Below are positions 32,824 to 42,402 of a stretch of 64,000 bases of DNA, in pieces. Each line of letters opens with the position of its first letter. Within the stretch, counting starts at the first letter, position 1. The stretch spans positions 2,076,501 to 2,140,500 of the forward strand of contig NZ_CP058350.1 of assembly GCF_005860795.2 (NCBI RefSeq). The letters run 5' to 3'. The notes under the pieces were generated by a model. That model had not been told where the DNA came from, ran no database searches, and was given only the letters and a program-made list of their open reading frames with translations. A program made the translations under genes and the position numbers. The stretch comes from Peteryoungia desertarenae. GTDB taxonomy: Bacteria; Pseudomonadota; Alphaproteobacteria; Rhizobiales; Rhizobiaceae.

Positions 32824-34808
32824 TCATTGAACTCGGGCATTACGCTCTGGTCCTGTCGCTCGCGACCGCCATCATCGTGTCGATCCTGCCGATGATCGGA
32901 GCCTGGCGCGGCGATAGCGCCATGATGACTGTCGGCACCACCGGCACCTATGCCCTGTTCGGTCTGACGCTGCTGTCCTTCGCCGCCTTGACCTGGGGCT
33001 ATGTGGTTTCCGATTTCTCGGTTCAGAACGTCTACGAAAACTCGCATTCGCTGAAACCGATGCTCTACAAGATCACCGGTGTCTGGGGCAATCACGAAGG
33101 TTCGATGCTGCTCTGGGTGCTGATCCTTGCGCTGTTTTCGGCGCTGGTGGCCTATTTCGGCACCAATCTGCCGGACCGTCTCAAGGCAAATGTGCTGGCT
33201 GTCCAGGCCTGGATTTCGACGGCGTTTACCCTTTTCATCCTGCTGACTTCCAACCCGTTCAACCGCCTGTTTCCGGTACCTGCCGAAGGGCGGGATCTCA
33301 ATCCGGTTCTGCAGGATATCGGCCTCGCCATCCATCCGCCGCTGCTCTATCTCGGCTATGTGGGCTTTTCCGTCTGTTTCTCCTTTGCCATTGCCGCGCT
33401 GATCGATGGTCGCATCGATGCGGCCTGGGCGCGCTGGGTCCGTCCCTGGACGCTTGCCGCCTGGGTCTTCCTGACCGCTGGCATCTCCATGGGGTCCTAC
33501 TGGGCCTATTACGAACTCGGCTGGGGCGGCTGGTGGTTTTGGGATCCGGTCGAAAACGCCTCCTTCATGCCCTGGCTGCTCGGCACCGCCATGCTGCATT
33601 CGGCACTGGTGATGGAAAAGCGCGATGCGCTGAAGATCTGGACGGTGCTGCTTGCGATCGTCACGTTCTCGCTGTCGCTGCTCGGTACCTTCCTCGTGCG
33701 CTCCGGTGTCCTGACATCGGTCCATGCCTTTGCCACCGACCCGACGCGCGGCGTTTTCATCCTGGCGATCCTGATCTTCTTCGTCGGCGGTGCCCTGACC
33801 TTGTTTGCCCTGCGCGCGCCGATCCTGAAGGCGGGCGGGCTGTTCCAGCCGATCTCGCGCGAAGGGGCGCTGGTTCTGAACAACCTGATCCTGACCGTCT
33901 CGACGGCATCCGTGCTGATCGGCACGCTTTATCCGCTGATCCTTGAAAGCATCACCAACGAGAAGATTTCGGTCGGTCCGCCCTTCTTCAACATCACCTT
34001 CGGGCTGCTGATGCTGCCGCTCTTGCTGGCTTTGCCTTTCGGCCCCTTCCTCGCATGGAAGCGTGGCGATCTGCTGGGGGCGATGCAACGGCTTTACATG
34101 GCCGCCAGCCTGTCGCTCGTCCTGGGGCTGGCCTTCTACTACTTCGAAAACGGCGGACCAGTGCTGGTCGTGCCGGTGCTGGCGCTGGCCTTCTTCCTAA
34201 TGTTCGGGGCTCTGGCCGATCTCTGGTACCGCGCAGGCGTTGGCAAGCAGACGGCAGCGATCGCCTGGGCGCGCTTCAAGGGCCTGCCACGCTCGGCTTT
34301 CGGAACGGCGCTGGCCCATTTCGGCATGGGTGTGACCGTTCTCGGCGTCGTCGTCGTCATGACCTATGAAACCGAGACTGTTGTCGAGATGAAGCAGGGG
34401 ATGACGGCGACCGCTGGTGGCTATGAGCTGACCTTTGACGGCTTGCGTTCGGCAACCGGCCCGAACTTCACCGAGGAGCAGGGACATTTCACCATCCGCA
34501 AGGACGGTCACGAAGTGGCCGATGTCTGGTCTTCTAAGCGGCTTTATACGGCGCGCGGCATGCCGACCACGGAAGCCGGGATCGTGACCTTCGGTCTGAG
34601 CCAGCTCTATGTGTCGCTTGGCGATGCCATGGAAGATGGTGGCATGGTCATCCGCATCTGGTGGAAGCCCTGGATCATCTGCATCTGGCTCGGCACCGTC
34701 TTCATGATGGTTGGCGGGGTGGTGTCGCTCTCTGACCGGCGCCTGCGCGTTGGTGTGCCAAAGCGCCATGCAAAGTCCGTGCAGGGTGTGATGGAGCCGG
34801 CGGAATGA
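32820..34808 (+). CDS. ccmF: Heme lyase CcmF (CycK)
   Basis: 662 residues, about 15 transmembrane helices. The heme-handling tryptophan-rich motif is [20 protein letters not shown]; conserved histidines lie in NHEGSMLLW and in [12 protein letters not shown]. With CcmH and CcmI it forms the periplasmic heme ligation complex that attaches heme to apocytochrome c. Start ATG 32820 overlaps the ccmE stop; the stop overlaps ccmH. Confidence 0.95.
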   Translation: MIIELGHYALVLSLATAIIVSILPMIGAWRGDSAMMTVGTTGTYALFGLTLLSFAALTWGYVVSDFSVQNVYENSHSLKPMLYKITGVWGNHEGSMLLWVLILALFSALVAYFGTNLPDRLKANVLAVQAWISTAFTLFILLTSNPFNRLFPVPAEGRDLNPVLQDIGLAIHPPLLYLGYVGFSVCFSFAIAALIDGRIDAAWARWVRPWTLAAWVFLTAGISMGSYWAYYELGWGGWWFWDPVENASFMPWLLGTAMLHSALVMEKRDALKIWTVLLAIVTFSLSLLGTFLVRSGVLTSVHAFATDPTRGVFILAILIFFVGGALTLFALRAPILKAGGLFQPISREGALVLNNLILTVSTASVLIGTLYPLILESITNEKISVGPPFFNITFGLLMLPLLLALPFGPFLAWKRGDLLGAMQRLYMAASLSLVLGLAFYYFENGGPVLVVPVLALAFFLMFGALADLWYRAGVGKQTAAIAWARFKGLPRSAFGTALAHFGMGVTVLGVVVVMTYETETVVEMKQGMTATAGGYELTFDGLRSATGPNFTEEQGHFTIRKDGHEVADVWSSKRLYTARGMPTTEAGIVTFGLSQLYVSLGDAMEDGGMVIRIWWKPWIICIWLGTVFMMVGGVVSLSDRRLRVGVPKRHAKSVQGVMEPAE

Positions 34809-35263
34809 CGGTTCAACGGCTCCTGATACTTCTGGCCTTGCTGTTCACGCCGGTTCACGCGCTTGCGGTGAACCCGGACGAGGTGCTTGCCGACCCGGCG
34901 CTTGAGCAGCGTGCCCGTGCGCTGTCCAAGGAACTGCGCTGCATGGTCTGCCAGAACCAGTCGATCGATGACAGCAATGCCGAGCTTGCCCGCGATCTGC
35001 GCCTCGTTGTGCGCGAAAGGCTGGTTGATGGCGACAGCGACGAGGAAGTGCTGGACTATGTGGTGTCGCGCTACGGCGAATTCGTGCTGCTGAGGCCGCG
35101 TCTAAGTGCGGCGACGCTCGCCCTCTGGGGCGGTCCTGCCGTCGTCGGTGTCCTCGGTATCATCGCGACATTTGTCTATACCCGGCGTCGCGCAAACGCC
35201 CGGGTCGAGAAGCTGACGCCGGAAGAAGAAGCAAGGCTTGGACGCCTGCTTGAGGGCGATTGA
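34805..35263 (+). CDS. ccmH: Cytochrome c maturation thiol oxidoreductase CcmH (CycL)
   Basis: 152 residues. Signal sequence ([16 protein letters not shown]), the redox motif [16 protein letters not shown] (CxxC) that keeps the apocytochrome CXXCH reduced, and a single C-terminal membrane helix ([25 protein letters not shown]). It lacks the C-terminal TPR half of E. coli CcmH, which here is the separate ccmI. Last gene of the operon. Confidence 0.94.
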   Translation: MTVQRLLILLALLFTPVHALAVNPDEVLADPALEQRARALSKELRCMVCQNQSIDDSNAELARDLRLVVRERLVDGDSDEEVLDYVVSRYGEFVLLRPRLSAATLALWGGPAVVGVLGIIATFVYTRRRANARVEKLTPEEEARLGRLLEGD

Positions 35264-35420
35264 CGCGCGCCTGACGGGATTGTCATTCCAAGATTACCAA
35301 TAATTCATGCGCCAGACAGTTCGCTGTAAGGTGACACGACCTATATCACTCCTCATCCACCGCTTCGCGCCGCCAGACCTCCGGCGGTCAAGTCCAGAGG
35401 AAGAGATAAAGGTAATATCC

Positions 35421-36953
35421 ATGTTTCTTAAGAACGATCGCACCCGCCTCAAGACCATTCTCAAGAACTCAACGGCCGCTGGTTTGGCAGTCGCCTTGCT
35501 CGCCGGCCCGGTCCCGGCTTTCGTGACGCCCGCCTTTGCGGAGCCCGTCTCGGTTCAGGCCCCGCAGGTGCCAAGTTTTGCCGATGTCGTTGAAGCCGTC
35601 CAGCCGGCTGTCGTCTCGGTCCGCGTTCAGTCCAACATCCAGAATACATCCGCTCGCAGCGAATCCTTCGGCTTTGGCGGCCGCAGCTTTGAAGATCTGC
35701 CTGACGAATTGCAGCGCTTCTTCCGTGAATTCGGCATGCCCGGAATGCCGGAAAGCCGTCCTGACAGAAGCCCACGCGGCGAGCGCGGTGAAGGCCGCAT
35801 GCGCCCGACCTCGCAAGGGTCCGGCTTCTTCATCTCCGAAGATGGATACATTGTCACCAACAACCACGTCATCGACGATGGCCAGATGTTCACGATCGTC
35901 ATGAATGACGGCACCGAACTCGATGCCAAGCTGGTTGGCAAGGACAGCCGCACCGACCTCGCCCTGCTGAAGGTTGACGATCCGCAGCGCAAGTTCACCT
36001 ATGTCAAGTTTGACGAGGACACGCCGGTTCGCGTTGGCGATTGGGTCGTGGCCGTCGGCAACCCCTTCGGTCTGGGTGGTACGGTGACCGCCGGCATCAT
36101 CTCGGCCAGCGGTCGCGATATCGGCTCCGGTCCCTATGACGACTATATCCAGATCGACGCAGCCGTGAACCGCGGCAATTCCGGTGGTCCTGCCTTCAAC
36201 CTGAGCGGCGAAGTGGTCGGTATCAATACCGCAATCTTCTCGCCATCGGGTGGCAATGTCGGTATCGCCTTCGCTATCCCTGCATCGGTTGCCACGGACG
36301 TCATTGCAAAGCTGAAGGAAACAGGCACGGTTTCGCGCGGCTGGCTCGGCGTTCAGATCCAGCCGGTGACGCAGGACATTGCCGACAGCCTCGGACTCTC
36401 TGAAGCGCAGGGTGCTCTGGTGGTTGCCCCGCAGGCAGGCTCCCCCGGCGAGAAGGCCGGTATCCGCGAGGGTGACGTCGTGACCGCCGTCAATGGTGAG
36501 CCCGTTGAAGATCCGCGTGATCTGGCCCGTCGCATCGCAGCCTTCGCTCCGAACACCACGGTTGACGTGTCGCTCTGGCGCGATGGCAAGTCGATGGAAG
36601 TGAAGGTCGATCTCGGCGAACTGCCGACCGAACAGGCCATGGCCGGAACCAGCGAAGACACCGGCGTTCCGGCCACCGAACAGGCGCTTGCCGGCCTCGG
36701 CCTCAGCGTGCGTCCGGCTGAAGACGGTGCCGGGCTTTCGATCGTGACCGTTGATCCAGACTCCGAAGCCGCCGACAAGGGCCTGCAGACGGGTGAGAAG
36801 ATCACCTCGGTCAACAATCAGGAAGTCTCGTCTGCTGCAGACGTAGCCCGTGTTCTCGACCAGGCTAAGAAGGACGGTCGCACCCGTGCGCTGTTCCAGA
36901 TCCAGTCCGAAAATGGCAGCCGCTTCGTAGCACTGCCGGTCGATCAGGGCTGA
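35421..36953 (+). CDS. degP: Periplasmic serine protease DegP/HtrA (DO family)
   Basis: 510 residues. Signal peptide ends about AFVTPAFA (residue 40). Chymotrypsin-like domain with catalytic triad His (VTNNHVIDDG), Asp (DSRTDLALL) and Ser (GNSGGPAF), followed by two PDZ domains (GWLGVQIQPVTQ... and a second around ADKGLQTGEKITSVN). It degrades or refolds misfolded envelope proteins under stress. ATG 35421 has AAAGG nine bases upstream. It follows ccmH by 157 bases, so it has its own promoter, probably stress-controlled; a stem-loop ends it. Confidence 0.94.
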   Translation: MFLKNDRTRLKTILKNSTAAGLAVALLAGPVPAFVTPAFAEPVSVQAPQVPSFADVVEAVQPAVVSVRVQSNIQNTSARSESFGFGGRSFEDLPDELQRFFREFGMPGMPESRPDRSPRGERGEGRMRPTSQGSGFFISEDGYIVTNNHVIDDGQMFTIVMNDGTELDAKLVGKDSRTDLALLKVDDPQRKFTYVKFDEDTPVRVGDWVVAVGNPFGLGGTVTAGIISASGRDIGSGPYDDYIQIDAAVNRGNSGGPAFNLSGEVVGINTAIFSPSGGNVGIAFAIPASVATDVIAKLKETGTVSRGWLGVQIQPVTQDIADSLGLSEAQGALVVAPQAGSPGEKAGIREGDVVTAVNGEPVEDPRDLARRIAAFAPNTTVDVSLWRDGKSMEVKVDLGELPTEQAMAGTSEDTGVPATEQALAGLGLSVRPAEDGAGLSIVTVDPDSEAADKGLQTGEKITSVNNQEVSSAADVARVLDQAKKDGRTRALFQIQSENGSRFVALPVDQG

Positions 36954-36967
36954 CATCAGCAAGGGGA

Positions 36968-37051
36968 GGGAGGCTCAATCGGCCTCCCGAGCTCGATCAA
37001 CGACACATGAGCACAAAGGGCGCCGGCGGCAACAAACCGGGCGGCGCCCTT
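36968..37051 (+). terminator. Two stem-loops after degP
   Basis: GGGAGGC-TCAATCG-GCCTCCC (36968-36988) and AAGGGCGCC...GGCGCCCTT (37016-37024 with 37043-37051). Strong stems but only short or no T tracts; they probably protect or end the degP transcript. Confidence 0.5.
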
Positions 37052-37251
37052 CCTGCGTCCGGCGCAGGGCCACTCCGATCATCGCTTGCCAATCCCCGGC
37101 AAGCCATATCCATCGCGGAAACAGACGGACTGTCCCGGCACTGGCGCGCAACAGGCTCCAGGAGACGAAGACCATGACGCAAAGCCGCGAGAGTGTTGAA
37201 ACCGCTGAATCCGGTTGGACGGAGGCCGTGACTGCCGCTAAGGTCGCACGC

Positions 37252-37929
37252 ATGAAAATTCTGGTTATCGAAGACGATCTGGAAGCCGCAGCCTATATGA
37301 CCAAGGCCTTTCGTGAGGCGGGCATCGTGGCCGATCATGCGAGCGATGGGGAAAGCGGGCTCTTCATGGGCTCGGAGAATCCCTATGATGTCATGGTTGT
37401 CGACCGCATGTTGCCCCGCCGCGACGGCTTGTCGGTCATCAGCGAATTGCGCAAGCGGGGCGTGGAAACGCCGGTCCTGATCCTGTCAGCACTTGGTCAG
37501 GTGGACGACCGGGTCACGGGTCTGCGCGCCGGCGGAGACGACTACCTGCCGAAGCCCTACGCCTTTTCCGAGCTTCTGGCCCGTGTCGAGGTCCTGGGCC
37601 GCCGCAAGGGCAAGCCCGAACAGGACATGGTTTACCGGGTTGGCGATCTGGAGCTCGACCGGCTTTCCCATGAGGTGAAGCGGGCGGGCAAGGAAATCCT
37701 GCTGCAGCCACGCGAATTCCGTCTGCTCGAATATCTGATGAAGAATGCCGGCCAGGTGGTAACCCGTACCATGCTGCTCGAACATGTCTGGGATTATCAC
37801 TTCGACCCCCAGACCAATGTGATCGACGTGCATGTCTCACGCCTGCGCTCGAAGATCGAGAAGGACTTCGAAAAGCCGCTGCTCAAGACCGTGCGCGGTG
37901 CTGGATACATGATCAAGGACGAAGGCTGA
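37252..37929 (+). CDS. OmpR/PhoB-family response regulator
   Basis: 225 residues. Receiver with phospho-acceptor D51 (VMVVDRMLPRRDG), Ser/Thr switch (ILSALGQ) and Lys (LPKPYAFSELLARVEVL), then a winged-helix effector (QPREFRLLEYLMKNAGQVVTRTMLLEHVWDYHFDPQTNVIDVHVSRLRSKIE in pieces). An in-frame ATG at 37174 with AGGAG upstream would add 26 residues; I chose 37252 because the protein family normally begins MKILVIEDD. Paired with the kinase two bases downstream; in Sinorhizobium this pair lies between degP and glnE. Confidence 0.87.
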   Translation: MKILVIEDDLEAAAYMTKAFREAGIVADHASDGESGLFMGSENPYDVMVVDRMLPRRDGLSVISELRKRGVETPVLILSALGQVDDRVTGLRAGGDDYLPKPYAFSELLARVEVLGRRKGKPEQDMVYRVGDLELDRLSHEVKRAGKEILLQPREFRLLEYLMKNAGQVVTRTMLLEHVWDYHFDPQTNVIDVHVSRLRSKIEKDFEKPLLKTVRGAGYMIKDEG

Positions 37930-37930
37930 C

Positions 37931-39349
37931 ATGGCCAAGACCAGTCGCCTCGGTATGCTGTTCAAGTCGACGGCAGTGCGGCTGTCGGCGCTTTACATCC
38001 TGCTTTTTGCGCTCTGTGCCGGCTTCCTCGTCATCTATGTGACGGGTCTTTCGGAGCGCATCCTGTTCAACCAGACCCGCGACAGTTTGATGGAGGAAGT
38101 GCAGGAAATCGACCGCGCCTATGAACGGGGCGGCATTCCGCTTCTGATCCGCACCATGGAGCGCCGCTCGCGTCAGCCTGGTGCAAATCTCTATGTCATT
38201 GCAGGGCCGGCCGGACAGATCCTTGCGGGCAATGTTGCTGCCCTCCAGCCCGGCACCTTCGACAAGGAGGGCTGGACGCGTTTTCCCTTTGCCTATGAGC
38301 GTTACAACGAGATCGGTGACAAGCGCCGCCATGTGGCGGTGGGGCATGTGTTGAACCTCGACAATGGCATGCGCGTGCTCGTCGGGCGCGACCTTGGCGA
38401 ACCGGGCAAACTCCGGCTGCTCGTCCGTCAGGCGCTGATGGTGGCATTGCTGATCATGGGTGTCGGTGCGCTGATCATTTGGTTTGCCATTGGCCGCAAT
38501 GCGCTGAAGCGGATCGACCGGGTGTCTGCGGCAAGCCAGAAGATCGTCGCCGGTGATCTGTCACAACGCCTGCCGGTCTCCGGTTCTGGCGACGAGTTCG
38601 ATCGGCTCTCGTCCTCGCTGAATGAAATGCTGGGGCGGATCGAAAAGCTGAACGAGGGCCTGCGGCAGGTTTCCGACAACATCGCCCATGACCTGAAGAC
38701 ACCGTTGACGCGGCTGCGCAACAAGGCCGCCGATGCTCTGGGGACCTCCGATGACGGCACGCGGCGCGGCGCGCTGGAGGCGATCATCGCCGAATCCGAC
38801 CAGTTGATCCGCACCTTCAACGCGCTTTTGATGATCAGCCGTGTCGAAGCGGGTTCGATTGCCGCCGAACTGAGCGAGATCGATCTCTCGGCAATCGCAG
38901 CCGACAGTGTCGAACTTTACGAGCCGGTTGCCGATGATGCCGGCCAGCGACTGACTGCCGATGTCGTGCCGGGGCTGTCCGTGCGCGGCAACCGGGAACT
39001 GATCGGTCAGGCGATTTCCAACCTGATCGACAATGCGATCAAATATTCGGCTGAGGAAGGCCGAGAGGGCCAAATCACCCTCAAGGTGGCAAAACGCGGC
39101 GGTGGCATTGTGCTGTCTGTCGCCGACCAAGGGCCAGGCATTCCAAGCGACATGCGCGAGGAAGTGGTCAAACGCTTCGTCCGGCTCGACAAGAGCCGCT
39201 CCAAGCCGGGAACGGGCCTTGGCCTGTCGCTGGTCGAGGCCATCATGGCGTTGCATGGCGGCAGGCTGGAACTGTCCGACACGCGAACGGACGGGACAGA
39301 GCCACGCGGCCTGACCGTTACCATGGTGTTTCCCGCCGTGACCCCTTAA
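37931..39349 (+). CDS. HAMP-domain sensor histidine kinase
   Basis: 472 residues. Two transmembrane helices (VRLSALYILLFALCAGFLVIY and a helix near IMGVGALIIWFAIG) enclose a periplasmic domain of ~140 residues, followed by HAMP (ALKRIDRVSAASQKIVAGDLSQRLP), the phospho-His in DNIAHDLKTPLTRLRNKA, and a catalytic domain with LIDNAIKYS, DQGPGIP and GTGLGLSLV. The conserved boxes are complete. It forms a pair with the preceding regulator; no signal is evident. Confidence 0.88.
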   Translation: MAKTSRLGMLFKSTAVRLSALYILLFALCAGFLVIYVTGLSERILFNQTRDSLMEEVQEIDRAYERGGIPLLIRTMERRSRQPGANLYVIAGPAGQILAGNVAALQPGTFDKEGWTRFPFAYERYNEIGDKRRHVAVGHVLNLDNGMRVLVGRDLGEPGKLRLLVRQALMVALLIMGVGALIIWFAIGRNALKRIDRVSAASQKIVAGDLSQRLPVSGSGDEFDRLSSSLNEMLGRIEKLNEGLRQVSDNIAHDLKTPLTRLRNKAADALGTSDDGTRRGALEAIIAESDQLIRTFNALLMISRVEAGSIAAELSEIDLSAIAADSVELYEPVADDAGQRLTADVVPGLSVRGNRELIGQAISNLIDNAIKYSAEEGREGQITLKVAKRGGGIVLSVADQGPGIPSDMREEVVKRFVRLDKSRSKPGTGLGLSLVEAIMALHGGRLELSDTRTDGTEPRGLTVTMVFPAVTP

Positions 39350-39415
39350 CCTGATCGCGAGCAGGGATTCGGGCAGGGGGCCGATCCCCGCGCGAGGAGA
39401 AGGGAGGCTCGGGCC

Positions 39416-42370
39416 ATGGCGGCAACAAGCACGATCCGGCTGGCGGATGTGGCGGAGGGCGTGGTTCGCCCTCTCAATCAGACTGAGCTGAAATCAGCCC
39501 TTTCGCAGATCAAGGATCTGGTTCGCGAGGAGCCGGTCCTCGGCGAGATCCTCTCCGAACATGCTGTGCTGAAAGACTTTCTCGCAGCCGTCTTTACCCT
39601 GTCTCCCTATCTGCGCGACATCGCGGCCTTTCGTCCCGCTCTTCTGGTCGAGGCGCTGAGCAAACCGCTGGAACCGCTGCTGGAGGCAACGGTGGAAGAG
39701 GCGCGCAATGCCTGGAAACCTCAAGGAAAGGGCGCGGCCCCGTCCGAAGCAGAGGTGATGGCACGGCTGAGGGTCGCCAAGCGCAAGCTTGCATTCGTCG
39801 TGGCGCTTGCCGATCTGGCAAGGCTGTTTGACGCGCGCCAGACGACGCAATGGCTGAGTGCGCTGGCAGATGCGAGCGTGGCAGCGGCCATCGATCATCT
39901 GCTCCTGAGCGGCGAGGATGGCGGCAAGCTGACACTCAGGGATCGCGACAACCCATCGGATGGCACCGGCGTGATTGTCCTGGGCATGGGCAAGCACGGC
40001 GCGCAGGAGCTGAATTATTCCTCCGACATTGACCTTGTCATCTTCTTCGACCCGGACGCAGGTGTACTGAAGGCACCGGAGGACGCAACGGAGACCTATG
40101 GCCGGATGATGCGGCGTCTCGTGCGGATCCTGCAGGAGCGGACGGCAGACGGCTATGTGTTCCGGACGGATCTGAGGCTGAGGCCCGATCCGGGCTCGAC
40201 ACCCCTGGCCGTGCCTGTCGAGGCGGCCCTCATCTATTACGAAAGCCGTGGTCAGAACTGGGAACGGGCCGCCTTTATCAAGGCCCGTCCCGTGGCCGGT
40301 GACATCAAGGCAGGCGAGGCGTTCCTGCGCGAGCTCGTGCCCTTCGTCTTCCGCAAATATCTCGACTATGCAGCGATCTCCGACATTCACTCGATCAAGC
40401 GACAGATCCATGCGCATAAGGGCTTCGGCGCGATCGCGGTGAAGGGCCATAACGTCAAGCTTGGGCGCGGTGGCATTCGCGAGATCGAGTTCTTCGCCCA
40501 GACCCAGCAGCTGATTGCAGGCGGTCGCATGCCCGATCTGCGCCTGAGGCCGACCGAGGCGGCCTTGAATGCGCTCGCAGCCGCTCGCTGGATCGATCCG
40601 CTGACGGCGGAAGAGCTGATCGGCTGCTACTGGTTCCTTCGGGATATCGAGCATCGCATCCAGATGGTGCATGACGAGCAGACGCATATGCTGCCGGAGA
40701 CCGAGGCGGAGCTGAAACGCATCGCCTTCATGCTGGGCTTCGAAACGACGGCGGTCTTTGGCGAGAAGCTGGAGGGCGTGATGCGCTCGGTCGAGCGGCG
40801 CTATGCCCGGCTGTTCGAGAACGAGGAAGGTTTGTCGAGCGCCACCGGCAATCTCGTCTTTACCGGCCAGAAGGACGATCCGGACACGCTGAAAACGCTC
40901 AAGCAACTGGGCTTCGAGCGCCCAGAGGATATCTCCCGCGTCATCCGGACCTGGCATTACGGACGCTACCGCGCCACGCAATCGGTCGAGGCTCGCGAGC
41001 GTCTGACGGAACTGACGCCGCAATTGCTCAAGACCTTCGGCGAAAGCCGTCGCGCCGATGAGGCGCTGCTTCGTTTTGACAGTTTCCTCTCCGGCCTTCC
41101 CGCTGGCATCCAGCTCTTCTCCCTGCTGCGCAACAATCCACCGCTCCTCGACCTGATGGTCAACATCATGGCCGCAGCGCCAAGGCTTGCCGAAATCATC
41201 GCCCAGCGACCGCATGTCTTTGACGGCATGCTCGATCCGAGCCTGCTTGTTGAACTGCCGACCCGCGATTATCTCGCTGCACGGCTTTCCGGCTTTCTAA
41301 CGGGCTGCCGTCACTACGAGGAAATGCTCGACCGGCTGAGGATTTTTGCTGCCGAACAGCGCTTCCTGATCGGTATCCGCTTGCTCACCGGTTCGATTAC
41401 CGGCTCGGTCGCCGGCCATGCCTTCACCGATCTGGCGGGTCTTGTCATCGAGCGGGCGCTGCAGGCGGTGGTCGAGGAGATGGAGGCCGCCCATGGACGC
41501 CTCGCAGGCGGGCAGGTGGCGCTGATGGGCATGGGCAAGCTCGGCTCCTTCGAGCTGACGGCCGGCTCCGATGTCGACATGATTCTGCTCTATGATCATG
41601 CCGATGACGTCCTGGAATCGGACGGTCCGAAGCCGCTTGATCCCGTGCGCTATTATACGCGGCTGACACAAAGGCTGATTGCTGCTGTCTCGGCTCCAAC
41701 GGCAGAGGGCGTGCTCTACGAGGTCGACATGCGGCTTCGTCCATCGGGCAACAAAGGCCCGGTGGCGACACGGCTGAGGGCGTTTGAAAAATACCAGCAC
41801 GAAGAGGCCTGGACCTGGGAACATATGGCGCTCAGCCGTGCGCGGCTGATTGCCGGAGACACGGCCCTGATCGAGCGCGCAGAAGCGATCATTGCGGCGG
41901 TGCTGGCATCAAGCCGGGACGAGAAGAAGATCGCTGCCGACGTTCGGGAGATGCGCTCGCTGATCGAAAAGGAGAAGCCGCCGCGCGATCTCTGGGATCT
42001 GAAGCTCGTGCCCGGCGGGCTGATCGATATCGAATTCATTGCCCAGTTCCTGACCCTTGTTGCGCCAGCAAGGGGCACGACCGTGAGAACGACGGGGCTT
42101 TCGACGGCGGGCACGCTGAAGGCGCTGTCGGGCCTGATGGATCCGAATGACCTCGATACCTGCCTTGAGGCTTTGCGACTCTACACCGATATCGCGCAGG
42201 TGACGCGGCTTTGCATCGACGGACCTTTCGACCTGGCAGACGTTCCGGCGGGTCTCACCGATCTGGTGGCCCGCGCCGGCGAAAGCCCGGACATCAAGGC
42301 ACTGACTGCCGAGTTGAAGCGCCTGTCCAAGGCAGTCAGGAAGGTGTTTTCGACGGTGGTTGTTGCGTGA
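39416..42370 (+). CDS. glnE: Glutamine synthetase adenylyltransferase/adenylyl-removing enzyme
   Basis: 984 residues, full length for the family. N-terminal adenylyl-removase half with NYSSDIDLVIFFD and C-terminal adenylyltransferase half with LTAGSDVDMILLYD, each the two-aspartate nucleotidyltransferase signature, linked by an R domain. It adenylylates glutamine synthetase when nitrogen is plentiful and removes AMP when it is scarce, under control of PII. It lies between the two-component pair and pleC, as in other Rhizobiaceae, and is convergent with pleC. Confidence 0.96.
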   Translation: MAATSTIRLADVAEGVVRPLNQTELKSALSQIKDLVREEPVLGEILSEHAVLKDFLAAVFTLSPYLRDIAAFRPALLVEALSKPLEPLLEATVEEARNAWKPQGKGAAPSEAEVMARLRVAKRKLAFVVALADLARLFDARQTTQWLSALADASVAAAIDHLLLSGEDGGKLTLRDRDNPSDGTGVIVLGMGKHGAQELNYSSDIDLVIFFDPDAGVLKAPEDATETYGRMMRRLVRILQERTADGYVFRTDLRLRPDPGSTPLAVPVEAALIYYESRGQNWERAAFIKARPVAGDIKAGEAFLRELVPFVFRKYLDYAAISDIHSIKRQIHAHKGFGAIAVKGHNVKLGRGGIREIEFFAQTQQLIAGGRMPDLRLRPTEAALNALAAARWIDPLTAEELIGCYWFLRDIEHRIQMVHDEQTHMLPETEAELKRIAFMLGFETTAVFGEKLEGVMRSVERRYARLFENEEGLSSATGNLVFTGQKDDPDTLKTLKQLGFERPEDISRVIRTWHYGRYRATQSVEARERLTELTPQLLKTFGESRRADEALLRFDSFLSGLPAGIQLFSLLRNNPPLLDLMVNIMAAAPRLAEIIAQRPHVFDGMLDPSLLVELPTRDYLAARLSGFLTGCRHYEEMLDRLRIFAAEQRFLIGIRLLTGSITGSVAGHAFTDLAGLVIERALQAVVEEMEAAHGRLAGGQVALMGMGKLGSFELTAGSDVDMILLYDHADDVLESDGPKPLDPVRYYTRLTQRLIAAVSAPTAEGVLYEVDMRLRPSGNKGPVATRLRAFEKYQHEEAWTWEHMALSRARLIAGDTALIERAEAIIAAVLASSRDEKKIAADVREMRSLIEKEKPPRDLWDLKLVPGGLIDIEFIAQFLTLVAPARGTTVRTTGLSTAGTLKALSGLMDPNDLDTCLEALRLYTDIAQVTRLCIDGPFDLADVPAGLTDLVARAGESPDIKALTAELKRLSKAVRKVFSTVVVA

Positions 42371-42379
42371 TTATTGCCA

Positions 42380-42402
42380 GTTCAAGCGCGCTTGCGCTGA
42401 AC
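42380..42402. terminator. Stem-loop between convergent glnE and pleC
   Basis: GTTC-A-AGCGC / GCGCT-GAAC with GCTT loop and one bulge. It overlaps the pleC stop codon and lies 10 bases after the glnE stop. No T tract, so assignment is weak. Confidence 0.35.

Noticed and set aside
35469..36962. 497-residue minus-strand frame opposite degP
   Set aside because: Antisense shadow; the plus strand encodes a complete DegP with triad and PDZ domains.
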